Shown here: positions 1 to 8,654 of the stretch, one piece after another
Position numbering within the stretch: the first letter of the stretch is position 1
How the letters are laid out: the number at the start of each line of letters is the position of its first letter
The notes under the pieces: generated by a model
Databases searched by the model: none
Told to the model about the DNA's origin: nothing
What the model saw: only the letters and a program-made list of their open reading frames with translations
DNA from: an uncultured Bacteroidales bacterium
GTDB lineage: Bacteria > Bacteroidota > Bacteroidia > Bacteroidales > Muribaculaceae
DNA length: 64,000 nucleotides
Reading direction: 5' to 3'
Assembly: GCA_902762385.1 (NCBI GenBank)
Contig: CACWNQ010000003.1
Location: 1 to 64,000, forward strand
Made by a program: the position numbers and the translations under genes

Positions 1-139
1 TCCCGACCGTTTCCACAACTATTGCTTCGAGATACAACTTTCTGATGAGATTACCTACACCTATCGCATCACCGAAGGCGTGGCCCGCAATCAGAATGCA
101 ACGTATCTGCTGAAGAACATATTGGAAGAACAAACATGA
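1..139 (+). CDS. MutS-like ATPase, C-terminal end (partial)
   Basis: An open frame enters from the left edge in frame 2 and stops with TGA at 137-139. The last 45 residues include the pattern DEITYTYRITEGVARNQNA followed by LLKNIL. This resembles the tail of the small MutS domain V proteins of Bacteroidetes, where a short beta strand precedes a Gly-rich turn and an Arg-Asn-Ala helix. The stop overlaps the start of the next gene (ATGA), so the two were probably translationally coupled. No Walker motif lies in the window, so the family call rests on the tail alone. Confidence 0.5.
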   Translation, partial: PDRFHNYCFEIQLSDEITYTYRITEGVARNQNATYLLKNILEEQT

Positions 140-656
140 TGAAAATTGAAATAAAGCAATGGGCATTGTCAGATGCAAAAGAACTGACGAGCTTGTGTAA
201 TGCTGTTGACAGGCGTTTCCTTTCAGACCGTCTGCCCTATCCTTATATGGAAAAGGATGCGGAAGAATGGTTGAAGATGGTAACCGATAATGATACAATT
301 ACCGGTATCTATCGAGCTATTGTATATGATGGGAAACTCATAGGCAGCATATCGGTTGAGAAGAAAGATGATGATGCAGAAATCGGTTATATGCTTCTCA
401 ATTCGGTTATATGCTTCTCAATGAATATTCAAACAAAGGGATTGGCACAGAAGCAGTCAGACAGGTATGTTCCATTGCATTCAAGATCTTATCGCTTGAA
501 CATATAACGGCCAATATCTTTCAGCCAAACATTGCTTCAATAAGGGTGCTACTGAAGAATGGCTTCAAGTATAAAGGTGCTATACCAAATGCCGTCATAA
601 AGGATGGGGATGTTTATGACTTGCTCATTTACGTATTGACAAAAGAAACAAGATAA
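136..656 (+). pseudogene. GNAT N-acetyltransferase disrupted by 20-bp tandem duplication
   Basis: The reading frame starting at 136 encodes a RimJ/RimL-type acetyltransferase up to EIGYMLLN, then leaves frame and stops at 507. The correct continuation (EYSNKGIGTEAVRQVC, the acetyl-CoA binding Q/RxxGxG/A-like loop, then NIASIRVLLKNGF) lies in another frame ending at 656. The cause is visible: the 20-mer at 383-402 is repeated exactly at 403-422. Removing one copy restores a single uninterrupted protein of about 166 residues. GNAT enzymes of this class acetylate N-termini or small amines; the substrate cannot be told. The start overlaps the preceding stop. The gene is either dead or reversible by loss of one repeat copy. 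Confidence 0.85.
383..422 (+). repeat. Exact 20-bp tandem duplication
   Basis: Two identical 20-base units (383-402 and 403-422) lie head to tail inside the acetyltransferase gene. The unit length is not a multiple of three, so it shifts the frame by +2. There are no mismatches between copies, which suggests a recent slippage or template-switch event. Confidence 0.95.
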
Positions 657-676
657 AGCATAATCAATATAAATCA

Positions 677-1574
677 ATGAACAAGAAAACCATCATCACC
701 GCGCTAGTCGCCCTCGTCGCCATGTCAGCCGATGCACAGAGGCTTAACAAGGATGTTCAGAGGATGCAATATGTCTATGCCCTTAAAGTGGTCATCAACG
801 ATAGCGTCTGGAGTGGATTTGCTGATAAGCAATATGATGTACCTCTACTATATTATGGCGATACCCGACAACAACATCCAGATTTATCAGACGGAGAAAG
901 TCGATGATAAACCATTCCACATGCATGTAACTTTCACAGATGAGGAAAGCAACATCGACTACCGCACACCCTTCATGAGATGCAGCAGTCTAGAGCTGAC
1001 TAGTAGGGCTGTTCCAGATGTCACTTCAGTCAACGAATGGGCTACGATGGTGATGCATGAGTATTTTCATGGCTTCCAATTCAAGAACGATGGCTATCTA
1101 GATACTTACGAAACAATCACCAATACGGTTTTGCCAGATACTCTAATCGCATTAGCTGCCTGTCATGGTTGGTACAAAGAAAGCATCACTCAGGAGAACG
1201 ACTTTCTGCTAAAAGCAATTGATGCCAACGATATTGAGGCGTCAAAAGCCTATATCCAGTCGTTCTTTAAGTCGCGTAACGAACGCAGGGAAAGGGTGAA
1301 AAAGAAACTTGGTATAGACATTGTAGCCTTGGAGCAGTTGTATGAAACGATGGAAGGTTCCGCTCGCTATATCGAATATTGTCTGTATCGACATTTTGGA
1401 AACTTCAATTTTTCTGATGCCAAATGGCTATACACTGTTGGACGCAAGTATTACTATGCCACTGGATTCAACCTTCTCCGCCTATCAGACAAGTTGGAGA
1501 TTGATTATAAATACGGGATATTTAAAGACGTGTCAATCGTAGAAAGGAATTTAAGAATACTTATGTCAGAATGA
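677..1574 (+). pseudogene. Secreted HExxH putative metallopeptidase, frameshifted
   Basis: The N-terminal frame (677-907) begins with a signal peptide (Lys-rich start, hydrophobic stretch, ADA cleavage region) and runs to about residue 60. The rest of the protein is in the next frame and ends at 1574. The switch lies around 850-880, where NNIQIYQTEKVDDKPFHMHV continues the protein. The second part carries MVMHEYFHGFQ, an HExxH zinc-binding motif of the gluzincin type, suggesting a periplasmic or exported metallopeptidase of about 298 residues. I do not recognise the family. A one-base change or a sequencing error would explain the break. The segment lies between two other damaged genes. Confidence 0.6.
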
Positions 1575-1597
1575 AACGACTAAGATATGTAATAGAT

Positions 1598-2020
1598 ATG
1601 AAAACAAAGAAGATTTGGGGGCTTGCTTTAATAATAGTTGCTGCTTTATCTGTCGCCTCTTGCAGCAGCGATGATGACTATAAGTTTGATGCAAGCAAAC
1701 TTGAAGGTAAATGGAGAAAAGCTATACGAAGTGGTCTTATGGACGGAGAGACAGTAATATATACTTTCTATCCCGAGAACTGGTATTCTGGTCGCATCGA
1801 GCAGCAAGTTTCTGCATGGCCCTATGAAGGTTGGACAACAACAGACCTCAATTATAGGGTTGGAGAGACCAGGCACATGAATATATTCACAGGAAGAACT
1901 TACAATGGAGAATCCAAAATCTACCTTGAAGTTGATATTCATAAACTGACTGGTTCTGAAATGGTTTGGTATCAAACTAATTCAAACGAGGAAATAGCTC
2001 GCTTTACAAAAGAGAAATAA
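1598..2020 (+). CDS. Small lipoprotein, lipocalin-like
   Basis: A 140-residue protein if started at ATG 1598. An upstream ATG at 1571 would add nine residues in front of the signal peptide and overlap the previous gene, so 1598 is preferred. The N-terminus is a clear lipoprotein signal: MKTKK, a hydrophobic run, then SVASC followed by SSDDD, an acidic stretch after the lipid-modified Cys that in Bacteroidetes often marks export to the cell surface. The mature part starts KLEGKWRKAI, typical of lipocalin-like beta-barrel domains (LxGxW). Function unknown. It is one of only two apparently intact genes in the first 3.8 kb. Confidence 0.65.
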   Translation: MKTKKIWGLALIIVAALSVASCSSDDDYKFDASKLEGKWRKAIRSGLMDGETVIYTFYPENWYSGRIEQQVSAWPYEGWTTTDLNYRVGETRHMNIFTGRTYNGESKIYLEVDIHKLTGSEMVWYQTNSNEEIARFTKEK

Positions 2021-2041
2021 GTCAAATCAAAATTTAAAGAA

Positions 2042-2755
2042 ATGAACATTATCGTCATCGGAGCAACTTCTGGCATAGGTAGGACACTTTTCGAAAAATA
2101 TGCTACTGACGGAAACTGCATGGGCATCGTAGGCCGACGGACACCTCTGCTTAACGAACTGTGCCAAGAGCATCCAAACACTACCGTCACAGCCACGGCG
2201 GACATTACCAAGCTGGACGAAACAGCACAAGCTATCGGCACCTTCCATGCCAGATTGAAAGGTATCGACCTCGCCATCGTATGTTCTGGTACGGGCGACC
2301 TCAATCCCTCACTTGACTATGCATTAGAACTTCCTACGATTGATACGAATGTAAAGGGATGGACATTTGTCATTGATACACTTTATCACATCTTTGAACA
2401 GCAAGGTTATGGTCACCTCGTAGCAATTACTTCTGTTGGTGGGCTACGTGGTGGATCTATGGCACCTGCCTATAGTGCGACTAAAGCCTACCAGATTAAC
2501 TACATGGAAGCTTTGCGAAAGAAAGCTTTCAAGAGCGGTGGTCACATAACTGTTACAGACATACGTCCAGGTCTCGTTGATACTGCTATGGCAAAAGGCG
2601 ATGGTCTATTCTGGGTGATGCCCGTCGATAAAGTTGCCGACCAAATCATTTCCGCCATTCGCAAGAAAAAAACTAAAGCATACGTCACCAAACGTTGGCA
2701 CTTCCTCGCCATCATCAATAAGAATTTACCATTCACCCTGTATAGATTATTGTAG
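2042..2755 (+). CDS. Short-chain dehydrogenase/reductase
   Basis: This 237-residue protein is a classical SDR. GATSGIG at residues 7-13 is the TGxxxGxG dinucleotide-binding loop, DI at about 54-55 matches the adenine-pocket Asp, and Ser131 with Tyr144-SATK148 gives the catalytic Ser-Tyr-Lys triad. The C-terminal helices are retained and the length fits the family (about 250). Substrate and NAD/NADP preference cannot be assigned. It begins 21 bases after the lipoprotein stop, so the two may be co-transcribed. No damage is visible. Confidence 0.8.
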   Translation: MNIIVIGATSGIGRTLFEKYATDGNCMGIVGRRTPLLNELCQEHPNTTVTATADITKLDETAQAIGTFHARLKGIDLAIVCSGTGDLNPSLDYALELPTIDTNVKGWTFVIDTLYHIFEQQGYGHLVAITSVGGLRGGSMAPAYSATKAYQINYMEALRKKAFKSGGHITVTDIRPGLVDTAMAKGDGLFWVMPVDKVADQIISAIRKKKTKAYVTKRWHFLAIINKNLPFTLYRLL

Positions 2756-2835
2756 TATTATTCGTATTCGGTAAAAAAAGTGTTCTTCCTGTGCAGTCTT
2801 TTACTCTGTTGTAGGACTATATAAATAGAGACGTT

Positions 2836-3825
2836 ATGTTTACGATGGAGATAACAAGGCTGATAGAACGATGCAGACAGGGGGACGCGGATGCCCTCGG
2901 AGAACTGTACAAGGCATACGCCCAGCGGATGAGGGGCGTGTGCCGACGCTATATCAGTGACGAGCAGACGGTGGAGGATGTGCTGCACGACGCTTTCTTG
3001 ATTATCTTCACTTCGTTCGACAGGCTGCGCGACGTGCGGCGGGCCGAGCCTTGGATGACGGCCATCACAAGGAACGTGGCATCGAAATGCAAGAATCATC
3101 TGGAGGTATTGCCAACGGTTTCGCTCGAAGAGACGAGCGAGGCTAAACTGATTACTGCCGAAGACAGACGAGGAAAGGGACGTGAGGGGTATGCCACTGA
3201 GCGAAGTGGTGAGATTGATTGACAGACTGCCAGAGGGCTACGGGCAGGTGTTCCGATTGTCGGTATTCGAGGGCTTGACGCACAAGGAGATTGCCAACAT
3301 GCTGGGCATTGAGCCACATTCGTCATCGTCGCAACTGGCACGGGCGAAGAAGATGCTGCGCAAGATGATTCAGCAGTATTGGGTTGCCGGGCTTCTGTTG
3401 CTACTCGTTCCCGTTAGTTCTACCTATTCAGGAAAGGGGATACTGCGGTCAAGGATGAAAAGCCAGTTGTAGCGAAGCAGAAAGATACGCTAAAAGAATC
3501 GCAGAAAGATTCTCGGCAGAAAGATTCTCGGTCGAAGCAGCCACAGGAGCCTGTGATTGTTGATTTTCCTGTACATCGTACAACCGTTATTGTCCCAGAC
3601 ACCCTGCAATCGGTCATCGCACAGGCTGTGGATTCCGTCACGTCTGACACCTTATCTAATATGATAGCCCAGGAGCAGATAATCCCTGACACTACAACGA
3701 CAGACACTACACACAAGATGGAGATACCACATTACGACATTGCCGACCTATTCCCAAACAAACCTGTCATTGGCACCACGAGGCGAGAGCGTGTATGTGT
3801 CTCCATAACCAAGTTTATGCCATAA
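2836..3825 (+). pseudogene. ECF sigma factor with C-terminal membrane extension, two frameshifts
   Basis: Segment one (2836-3170) carries sigma region 2 (GELYKAYAQRMRGVCRRYIS and EDVLHDAFL). Segment two carries region 4 (LPEGYGQVFRLSVFEGLTHK, then EIANMLGI and SSSQLARAKKMLRK) in another frame, followed by a hydrophobic stretch (VAGLLLLLVPVSS). Segment three, back in the first frame, is a Lys/Gln-rich linker and a Thr/Asp-rich tail ending at 3825. The frame changes lie near 3160-3180 and 3435-3450. The arrangement of sigma domain, membrane helix and cell-envelope tail matches a Bacteroidales ECF type whose next gene is usually an outer-membrane partner. That partner is missing here; the Fic gene follows on the opposite strand. 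Confidence 0.7.
3502..3531 (+). repeat. 15-bp in-frame tandem duplication
   Basis: Two exact 15-base units (3502-3516 and 3517-3531) encode the repeated peptide QKDSR in the linker of the broken sigma factor. It is the second short perfect tandem duplication within 3.2 kb. Confidence 0.9.
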
Positions 3826-3882
3826 ATAGAACATAGGAATCTTTAATGCCTCTGCAATAGCTTCTTTCGGGTTACACAATCT

Positions 3883-4989
3883 TTAATCATTGATGATTTC
3901 CCAGGGGCTGCCTTTGCCTTTGGAGCGGCGTATGATTCCTTGCTTGGTGAGGCGAGCGGTGATGGATTTGATTGTGCGCTCCGATTTGCCTATCTTACTA
4001 GCAACAAACTTCTGTGGGGCCGATGGGTTTTGCTGTATCACTCGCAACACGGCGATTTCTTCCAAAGTGCAGTTTTTGCACTTCGCTGGCAGTCCAAGGG
4101 CAAAATTTGCACTTGTGAATGTCGGGGTTGCACTTTGCTCCTCTGCTAACGAATTCCAATCCAAGTGCAGTTCACGATTGCGTAGTGGAGTGGTTTCGCC
4201 TAGCAACATATTACGGAAGAATCGCTCCAGATATATGGTCGTTTCGGTGATACCTTCTTGCAAGTTGCTGTAATTGGCACGAACCAAAGCGTTGCGGAAG
4301 TACCAAGAGTGGGTGGCAAAGAGGTCGTTGGTGACCTTGAAACCGAGCGTCTTGAGATATTTGATCATAAAAACCGCCGTAGTGCGTGTGTTACCCTCAC
4401 CAAAAGCATGTATCTGCCATAGGTCGGCGCAGAAGCAAGTGAGATGCTTTATTGCTTCATCCATACTCAAGCCGTCATAACTGAATTCTCGTTCCTGACG
4501 CATGTCGTATTCAAGCGTCTCGCTTATTGTGTCGGCACTGGCATAAAAGACAGTCTCGCCCCGTAGCACCCATTCCCGCTTTGTGATGTTATAGTCGCGG
4601 AAGCGACCTGCAAACTTGAAGATGCCTTCAAATAATCGACGATGAATCGCAGCATATTGAGCCAGAGAAAAATTGAACGTCTGTTCCTGCAACAATTCGG
4701 TGATGCGTGCTGAGACTTTATCGGCTTCCTCAGTCCGTTCACCTGCTGTCTCCTTGCGTCCCTCCTGTGACTTATAATAGCTGTCGATGAGCTGCTTGGC
4801 TTCACCTATCGTGATGTCGCCCTCAATGTGCTTGCGGGCGGTATCAAGTAGGTATGGCGACGTCCTAAGTCCATCAACTTCTTGCAGTCCGATAGCAGTC
4901 TGCCAGGCACGCCCCCGTTCCTGTTTCTGCGGTTCACCTTGACGGATGTATCCCTCAAGTCCATGTAAATATTCTTTATCTTTTGCCAT
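3883..4989 (-). CDS. Fic/DOC family protein with C-terminal winged helix
   Basis: A 368-residue Fic enzyme, a class that transfers AMP or another phosphate-containing group from a nucleotide to target proteins. The core motif is HAFGEGNTRT at residues 194-203; the catalytic His and the GN..R anion-binding residues are present, but the usual HxFxxGNGR has Thr201 in place of the second Gly. Residues 46-70 (ARKHIEGDITIGEAKQLI) resemble the VbhA-like antitoxin helix fused to many self-inhibited Fic proteins, although the Ser/Thr of the (S/T)xxxE(G/N) signature is not where expected. Residues 308-366 look like a winged helix (FVASKIGKSERTIKSITARL), so it may bind DNA. It stands alone on the minus strand with no separate antitoxin. 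Confidence 0.8.
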   Translation of the reverse strand: MAKDKEYLHGLEGYIRQGEPQKQERGRAWQTAIGLQEVDGLRTSPYLLDTARKHIEGDITIGEAKQLIDSYYKSQEGRKETAGERTEEADKVSARITELLQEQTFNFSLAQYAAIHRRLFEGIFKFAGRFRDYNITKREWVLRGETVFYASADTISETLEYDMRQEREFSYDGLSMDEAIKHLTCFCADLWQIHAFGEGNTRTTAVFMIKYLKTLGFKVTNDLFATHSWYFRNALVRANYSNLQEGITETTIYLERFFRNMLLGETTPLRNRELHLDWNSLAEEQSATPTFTSANFALGLPAKCKNCTLEEIAVLRVIQQNPSAPQKFVASKIGKSERTIKSITARLTKQGIIRRSKGKGSPWEIIND

Positions 4990-5012
4990 ATATTATTAAC
5001 GATTATATGTGA

Positions 5013-5399
5013 ACTATGGTATGAGCAAACCTCTGTATTCAAAGTCATGCTTCACAATTTCTTCGGTATGATGAATGTCAACATCTATTTGACGTAATCG
5101 CTGTTCTTTTTCTTTATCAGTATGACTATCGTCTTGCAAAACATCAGTTTCATGTTAGCTTTGACATATTCCAGTCCTTTGTGAATAATCAAAGCGCTAA
5201 TAGGCGTATTGGAGTTGAATAGGTGCATCCAACTCTGTCCTGCAAGCGACTTGCCCCATTGCTCGTATTTTTGAATATTATTTAGACATTGTGATATTCT
5301 GTAATCTTTTATATGTGTCATATCTTCTGTTGCTTGACGATATCTTTACAAACCTGCCAAGCACTAACTCTGGAAAGTTAACCAATATCTTGAAATCAT
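5013..5399 (-). pseudogene. Relics of two coupled small genes, unidentified
   Basis: Three protein-like fragments lie in different minus-strand frames: one ending VSAWQVCKDIVKQQKI near 5321, one starting MTHIKDYRISQCLNNIQKY at 5321 (open to 5085), and one ending RLRQIDVDIHHTEEIVKHDF then EYRGLLIP near 5013. The first stop and the second start form an ATGA overlap typical of translational coupling. The second and third read as one protein if a single frameshift near 5130 is allowed. I do not recognise either protein. The block fills the space between the DUF4435 and Fic genes and looks like decayed coding DNA. Confidence 0.35.
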
Positions 5400-6247
5400 G
5401 CAGAGACTATAGCCTGTTTTAATGAATTCAGCCTGGTAATATCGCATTTATCAACCAAATTAAACTTCCATGTTTCTTTTGGCAATCTTAAAGGACAATT
5501 TAGTTTCCTTTCAATATGATATATAAAGTATGGTATAATGAAATCCTTTCCAGATACTATTTTTAGTAAAGTGTCTTTCGTATATGGGAATTTTTTCTCC
5601 CGTTCATTTAACATGCCATCAATTCTTTCTTCCGTAATTCCAGAATGAATCAAGCTATTTCGGATTTCACATATTCTTGTTTCAACTTTATTATTATCAA
5701 TCTGTTTTAATGACATATCCATAAATGTCATTATATGCATCAACTTGAACTGATTAATACACTCCATTTGAATAGAGTAATAAAAGAATAAATTTATTAG
5801 TGGCTCGGCAATTTCACTCAGTGTGTGCGGAATATTTAGTACATTTTTAATATTTTCATACGAATCTTGTGCATGAAACATGTATGCGACATTACAAATT
5901 GCATCTTCACAAATCATAAAATTCTCTATACAATAAGCATCTAAAACGAACAGATGTTTAATATCCTCTTTCTCTTTATATAGCAAGTATATATCTCCAT
6001 CAACTATATATAATTTCTTGCGTCGAATATCTGTGTCATTCTTGCATTTTTCTATAACGATTCGCCTGCAGCCCAATGGATATATATCATTAATTTCAAT
6101 GTTTGTATCAGCCAATAGCCTTTTTAGAAGTTTTTTGTAAAACTCCTTATCTTTATCACAGTCTTCCGTATAAATATCTATAGAATTCCGATATTCAGTG
6201 AATACAGTTGCTGCTTGTCGTACTTCTGTTGAAAATTCTAAAGCCAT
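5396..6247 (-). CDS. DUF4435 protein, AriB-like TOPRIM nuclease of a PARIS-like system
   Basis: The start is placed at ATG 6247, five bases after the upstream ATPase stop; an upstream extension would overlap that gene. The 283-residue protein shows the DUF4435 pattern: IDIYTEDCDKDKEFY (Glu28), VDGD (Asp83 and Asp85, the TOPRIM DxD) and LDAYCIENF at about 102-110. In PARIS, AriB of this family is released by the AriA ATPase when a phage anti-restriction protein is sensed, and then cleaves host tRNA. That role is inferred here from domain content and gene order only. The length is close to described AriB proteins. Confidence 0.65.
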   Translation of the reverse strand: MALEFSTEVRQAATVFTEYRNSIDIYTEDCDKDKEFYKKLLKRLLADTNIEINDIYPLGCRRIVIEKCKNDTDIRRKKLYIVDGDIYLLYKEKEDIKHLFVLDAYCIENFMICEDAICNVAYMFHAQDSYENIKNVLNIPHTLSEIAEPLINLFFYYSIQMECINQFKLMHIMTFMDMSLKQIDNNKVETRICEIRNSLIHSGITEERIDGMLNEREKKFPYTKDTLLKIVSGKDFIIPYFIYHIERKLNCPLRLPKETWKFNLVDKCDITRLNSLKQAIVSA

Positions 6248-6251
6248 TATT

Positions 6252-7625
6252 CTATTTAGATAAATCCTCACACCATTCTTTTCTCTCAGGTTTTGCCAAA
6301 ATTGCAGGAGCATGGGTTGCCATAATAAATTGTGTCTCTGGACTTGCGGTCAATAATGCATCAACAAATATTTCTTGCCAACTTATATGCAAAGATAGTT
6401 CAGGTTCATCTATAATAAAGATAGAAGAACGGCGATTCTTTTTGTGAAAAGCTAAATGAGCTAACATCACGATTAATTGCTTTTCTCCAGATGATAATTG
6501 GTATATAGAATTCCTTTTACGAGAGTTTTTTATATTAATAATAACATCTCCTTGATCATTAACATCAATAACTTTCTTCCCCTCTTTAAAGAATAAATTT
6601 GCACTGTCTTTGAATCTAATAATTGGCTCCTTTAACCTTTGAATGCTTTTTGAATAATCATTTGCATATTTTATAATCTTATCAATCTTCTCAATTTGGG
6701 CACTATTTACCATCCACTCTAATAAAGCATTCATGTATTCTGGATTAGTAGCACTTTGGTTAGCATCTATTGAAGATGTATTGGATAGGGTCTCTAATGT
6801 GTTATGAATACTATCAAAAAAATCTGAAAATTGAGATGACAGGTCTTTTATTCCAAGATTTGTAATTGCTGTGTTGAGTTTTTCTCTTCTTTGTTCAAGC
6901 AAATTCAATTCTTCTCGATAATTAATAACGGGGATAGAAATTGATTTATTTATTTTAAATGATTCTGAGAATATCTTTTTCCTAAAATCATCTGAGATAG
7001 ACTCTTGACTGCGAGCGTTTTGTCTAACACTATCATAGAACATTTCTTGTATATCATTCAATGCATCATCTACGGCATCAAAAATCAAATCAAGATTTTT
7101 TTTTCTCCTTGGCCCCCAAAAATCACGCTCCAAAAAACCTAATCTATTGATTTCAAGAATACGTCGATTTAGTCCTAAAAACAATGGCGTTCGCAATTCT
7201 CTTATTTTGCGTACGACTTCGGTTTCTTCAAAAAGCATCATAGAATGGTTTATCCTGTCAAGATTAATCATTTCCATTTCTGCTCTTTTTTTATTCAACA
7301 TTTCTCCCAAAGAGGAAATACTATTAGAGATATGCTTATTAGTTAAAGAATCCCAATAGTCCAAAGTAATCTTTCTTGAATCTTTTATGCAACTAATAAC
7401 AATATGGGATTGGTCAGACAATTTCTCACATACTAATTCTATTTTGCTAAAGTCAATTTGTGTCAAATCAATAAACGACGGAGTTAATAGCCCGGATATT
7501 AGTTTAATTACAGTAGTCTTACCAGAGCCATTAATGCCAATTAAAAAAGTAACACTTTCTCTAAAACTAATGTCAAAATTCATATATCCTCTGACATCTT
7601 TACCTTTAAATTGCTTTAGTCTCAT
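6252..7625 (-). CDS. AAA/ABC-type ATPase, AriA-like
   Basis: A 457-residue protein of the AAA_15/RecF-like ABC ATPase type: Walker A GINGSGKT at 30-37, a long central region with coiled-coil character, the signature SSGEKQLI, Walker B IFIIDEPELSL (Asp406, Glu407) and the His-switch ATHAP (His438). It stands immediately upstream of the DUF4435 gene with a four-base gap, the order seen for ariA-ariB in PARIS. OLD-family proteins also combine such an ATPase with TOPRIM, but in one chain, so a two-gene PARIS-like system fits better. A TAnnTTTG-type promoter lies at 7675-7704. Confidence 0.7.
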   Translation of the reverse strand: MRLKQFKGKDVRGYMNFDISFRESVTFLIGINGSGKTTVIKLISGLLTPSFIDLTQIDFSKIELVCEKLSDQSHIVISCIKDSRKITLDYWDSLTNKHISNSISSLGEMLNKKRAEMEMINLDRINHSMMLFEETEVVRKIRELRTPLFLGLNRRILEINRLGFLERDFWGPRRKKNLDLIFDAVDDALNDIQEMFYDSVRQNARSQESISDDFRKKIFSESFKINKSISIPVINYREELNLLEQRREKLNTAITNLGIKDLSSQFSDFFDSIHNTLETLSNTSSIDANQSATNPEYMNALLEWMVNSAQIEKIDKIIKYANDYSKSIQRLKEPIIRFKDSANLFFKEGKKVIDVNDQGDVIINIKNSRKRNSIYQLSSGEKQLIVMLAHLAFHKKNRRSSIFIIDEPELSLHISWQEIFVDALLTASPETQFIMATHAPAILAKPERKEWCEDLSK

Positions 7626-7988
7626 AATAATAAATTATTTAGTGTACCAAATGTTTTGATATTTTTTTATTCTACAAATATACAACAATAATAATTCTTA
7701 TCAATGATTTCGACTGAAATTCTTCTTATCTAATGCAAAAAAGTTTTCAACGAACTACCATCCCCAAAAAATCACCATTATCTCTTTAATCTTTATGACC
7801 TAGACGTAATACTTGATGTAGAGCCATGTGCGGCTTTGGCGACATTTCATTAACACAATGTCGCCATGATTGCCACAAAACGTCAACGCAGCTAGGCTTA
7901 GTAATAATCGTTTCCCTTTCATATCATATCTCATTGCTGTCGACTAAAAATCTGATAAACAAACTAGTTCCAGGTTTTAATCACCAAA
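7626..7988. other. Non-coding gap with hairpin
   Basis: No convincing gene is seen. Apart from the promoter at 7675-7704, the gap has a 9-bp perfect inverted repeat at 7837-7866 (arms TGGCGACAT and ATGTCGCCA, 12-base loop). A small AGCC/GGCT repeat lies just before it. There is no T-run after the hairpin on either strand, so a classical terminator is unlikely. Confidence 0.5.
7675..7704 (-). promoter_or_regulatory. Bacteroidetes-type promoter for the PARIS-like pair
   Basis: On the minus strand a TATATTTG -7 element (7675-7682) is preceded, with a 19-base gap, by TTG (7702-7704). Both match the Bacteroidetes TTTG/TAnnTTTG consensus. It lies 50 bases before the ATPase start. Confidence 0.6.
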
Positions 7989-8570
7989 CTAATCGTCGAT
8001 TTCTTCTATATAGAAAAATCCATTGCTGACATCATAGCGTTTAATGATGGTTGCCTCGCCAGTTGAGTTGACACCGATTATATACAAGGTCTCATGATTC
8101 ACATTTATTGTTTTAACAAAGTAGTTAAAAGGCTTTGCTGCCAAACCTTTGTTCTTGGGAAGGAAGCCAGACATATCAACGAGGTTTATTGTGTCCTCTT
8201 GCATAACTTCAAAAGCATTTATTTTTTCTTTTTGAGAAATCAATTCTATTGCAAGCAATGTAGCTCCTTCACTGTCAATTGAAATAATCTTGTTTCGCTT
8301 AACCAAATTCTTTAACCTATTACCGATTTTAATCCAACCATCGATGCCGTCATTTATATATTTTCCTGCCTTTATGATTTCATATACCAACCTAATACCA
8401 ACCAAAACGACCATACAATCAGCTCCAGCGCCAATGTTTACGAATTCAACACTTTCAACGTTACTGATGGCAATTTCATTTATGATTTTCTTTTTTTCTG
8501 TTTCATTTAGAGTAAGTTCATCTGAACTCATTTTCTCTTCATAATTGTCAATATTAAATAAAAGTTCCAT
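7989..8570 (-). CDS. Orphan hypothetical protein
   Basis: A 193-residue acidic protein that I do not recognise. The first 45 residues are hydrophilic. A moderately hydrophobic segment follows (GADCMVVLVGIRLVYEIIKA, about 49-68), possibly a buried helix rather than a true membrane span, then a basic patch (KIGNRLKNLVKRNK). The C-terminal half is predicted to be beta-rich (ETLYIIGVNSTGEATIIKRY). It is alone on the minus strand, separated by 363 bases from the PARIS-like pair and by a gene scar from the next module. Its position among defence-like genes is suggestive only. Confidence 0.55.
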   Translation of the reverse strand: MELLFNIDNYEEKMSSDELTLNETEKKKIINEIAISNVESVEFVNIGAGADCMVVLVGIRLVYEIIKAGKYINDGIDGWIKIGNRLKNLVKRNKIISIDSEGATLLAIELISQKEKINAFEVMQEDTINLVDMSGFLPKNKGLAAKPFNYFVKTINVNHETLYIIGVNSTGEATIIKRYDVSNGFFYIEEIDD

Positions 8571-8654
8571 AATGTTGTGAAAATTATAAAGTTATTAAAA
8601 TCTTATTATACGAGAGTTAATTTAAATTTATATCATACAGCATATAATGCTGCT

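Noticed and set aside
6248..6313. Longer N-terminus of the DUF4435 protein
   Set aside because: It would overlap the ATPase gene by about 60 bases; ATG 6247 follows its stop directly.
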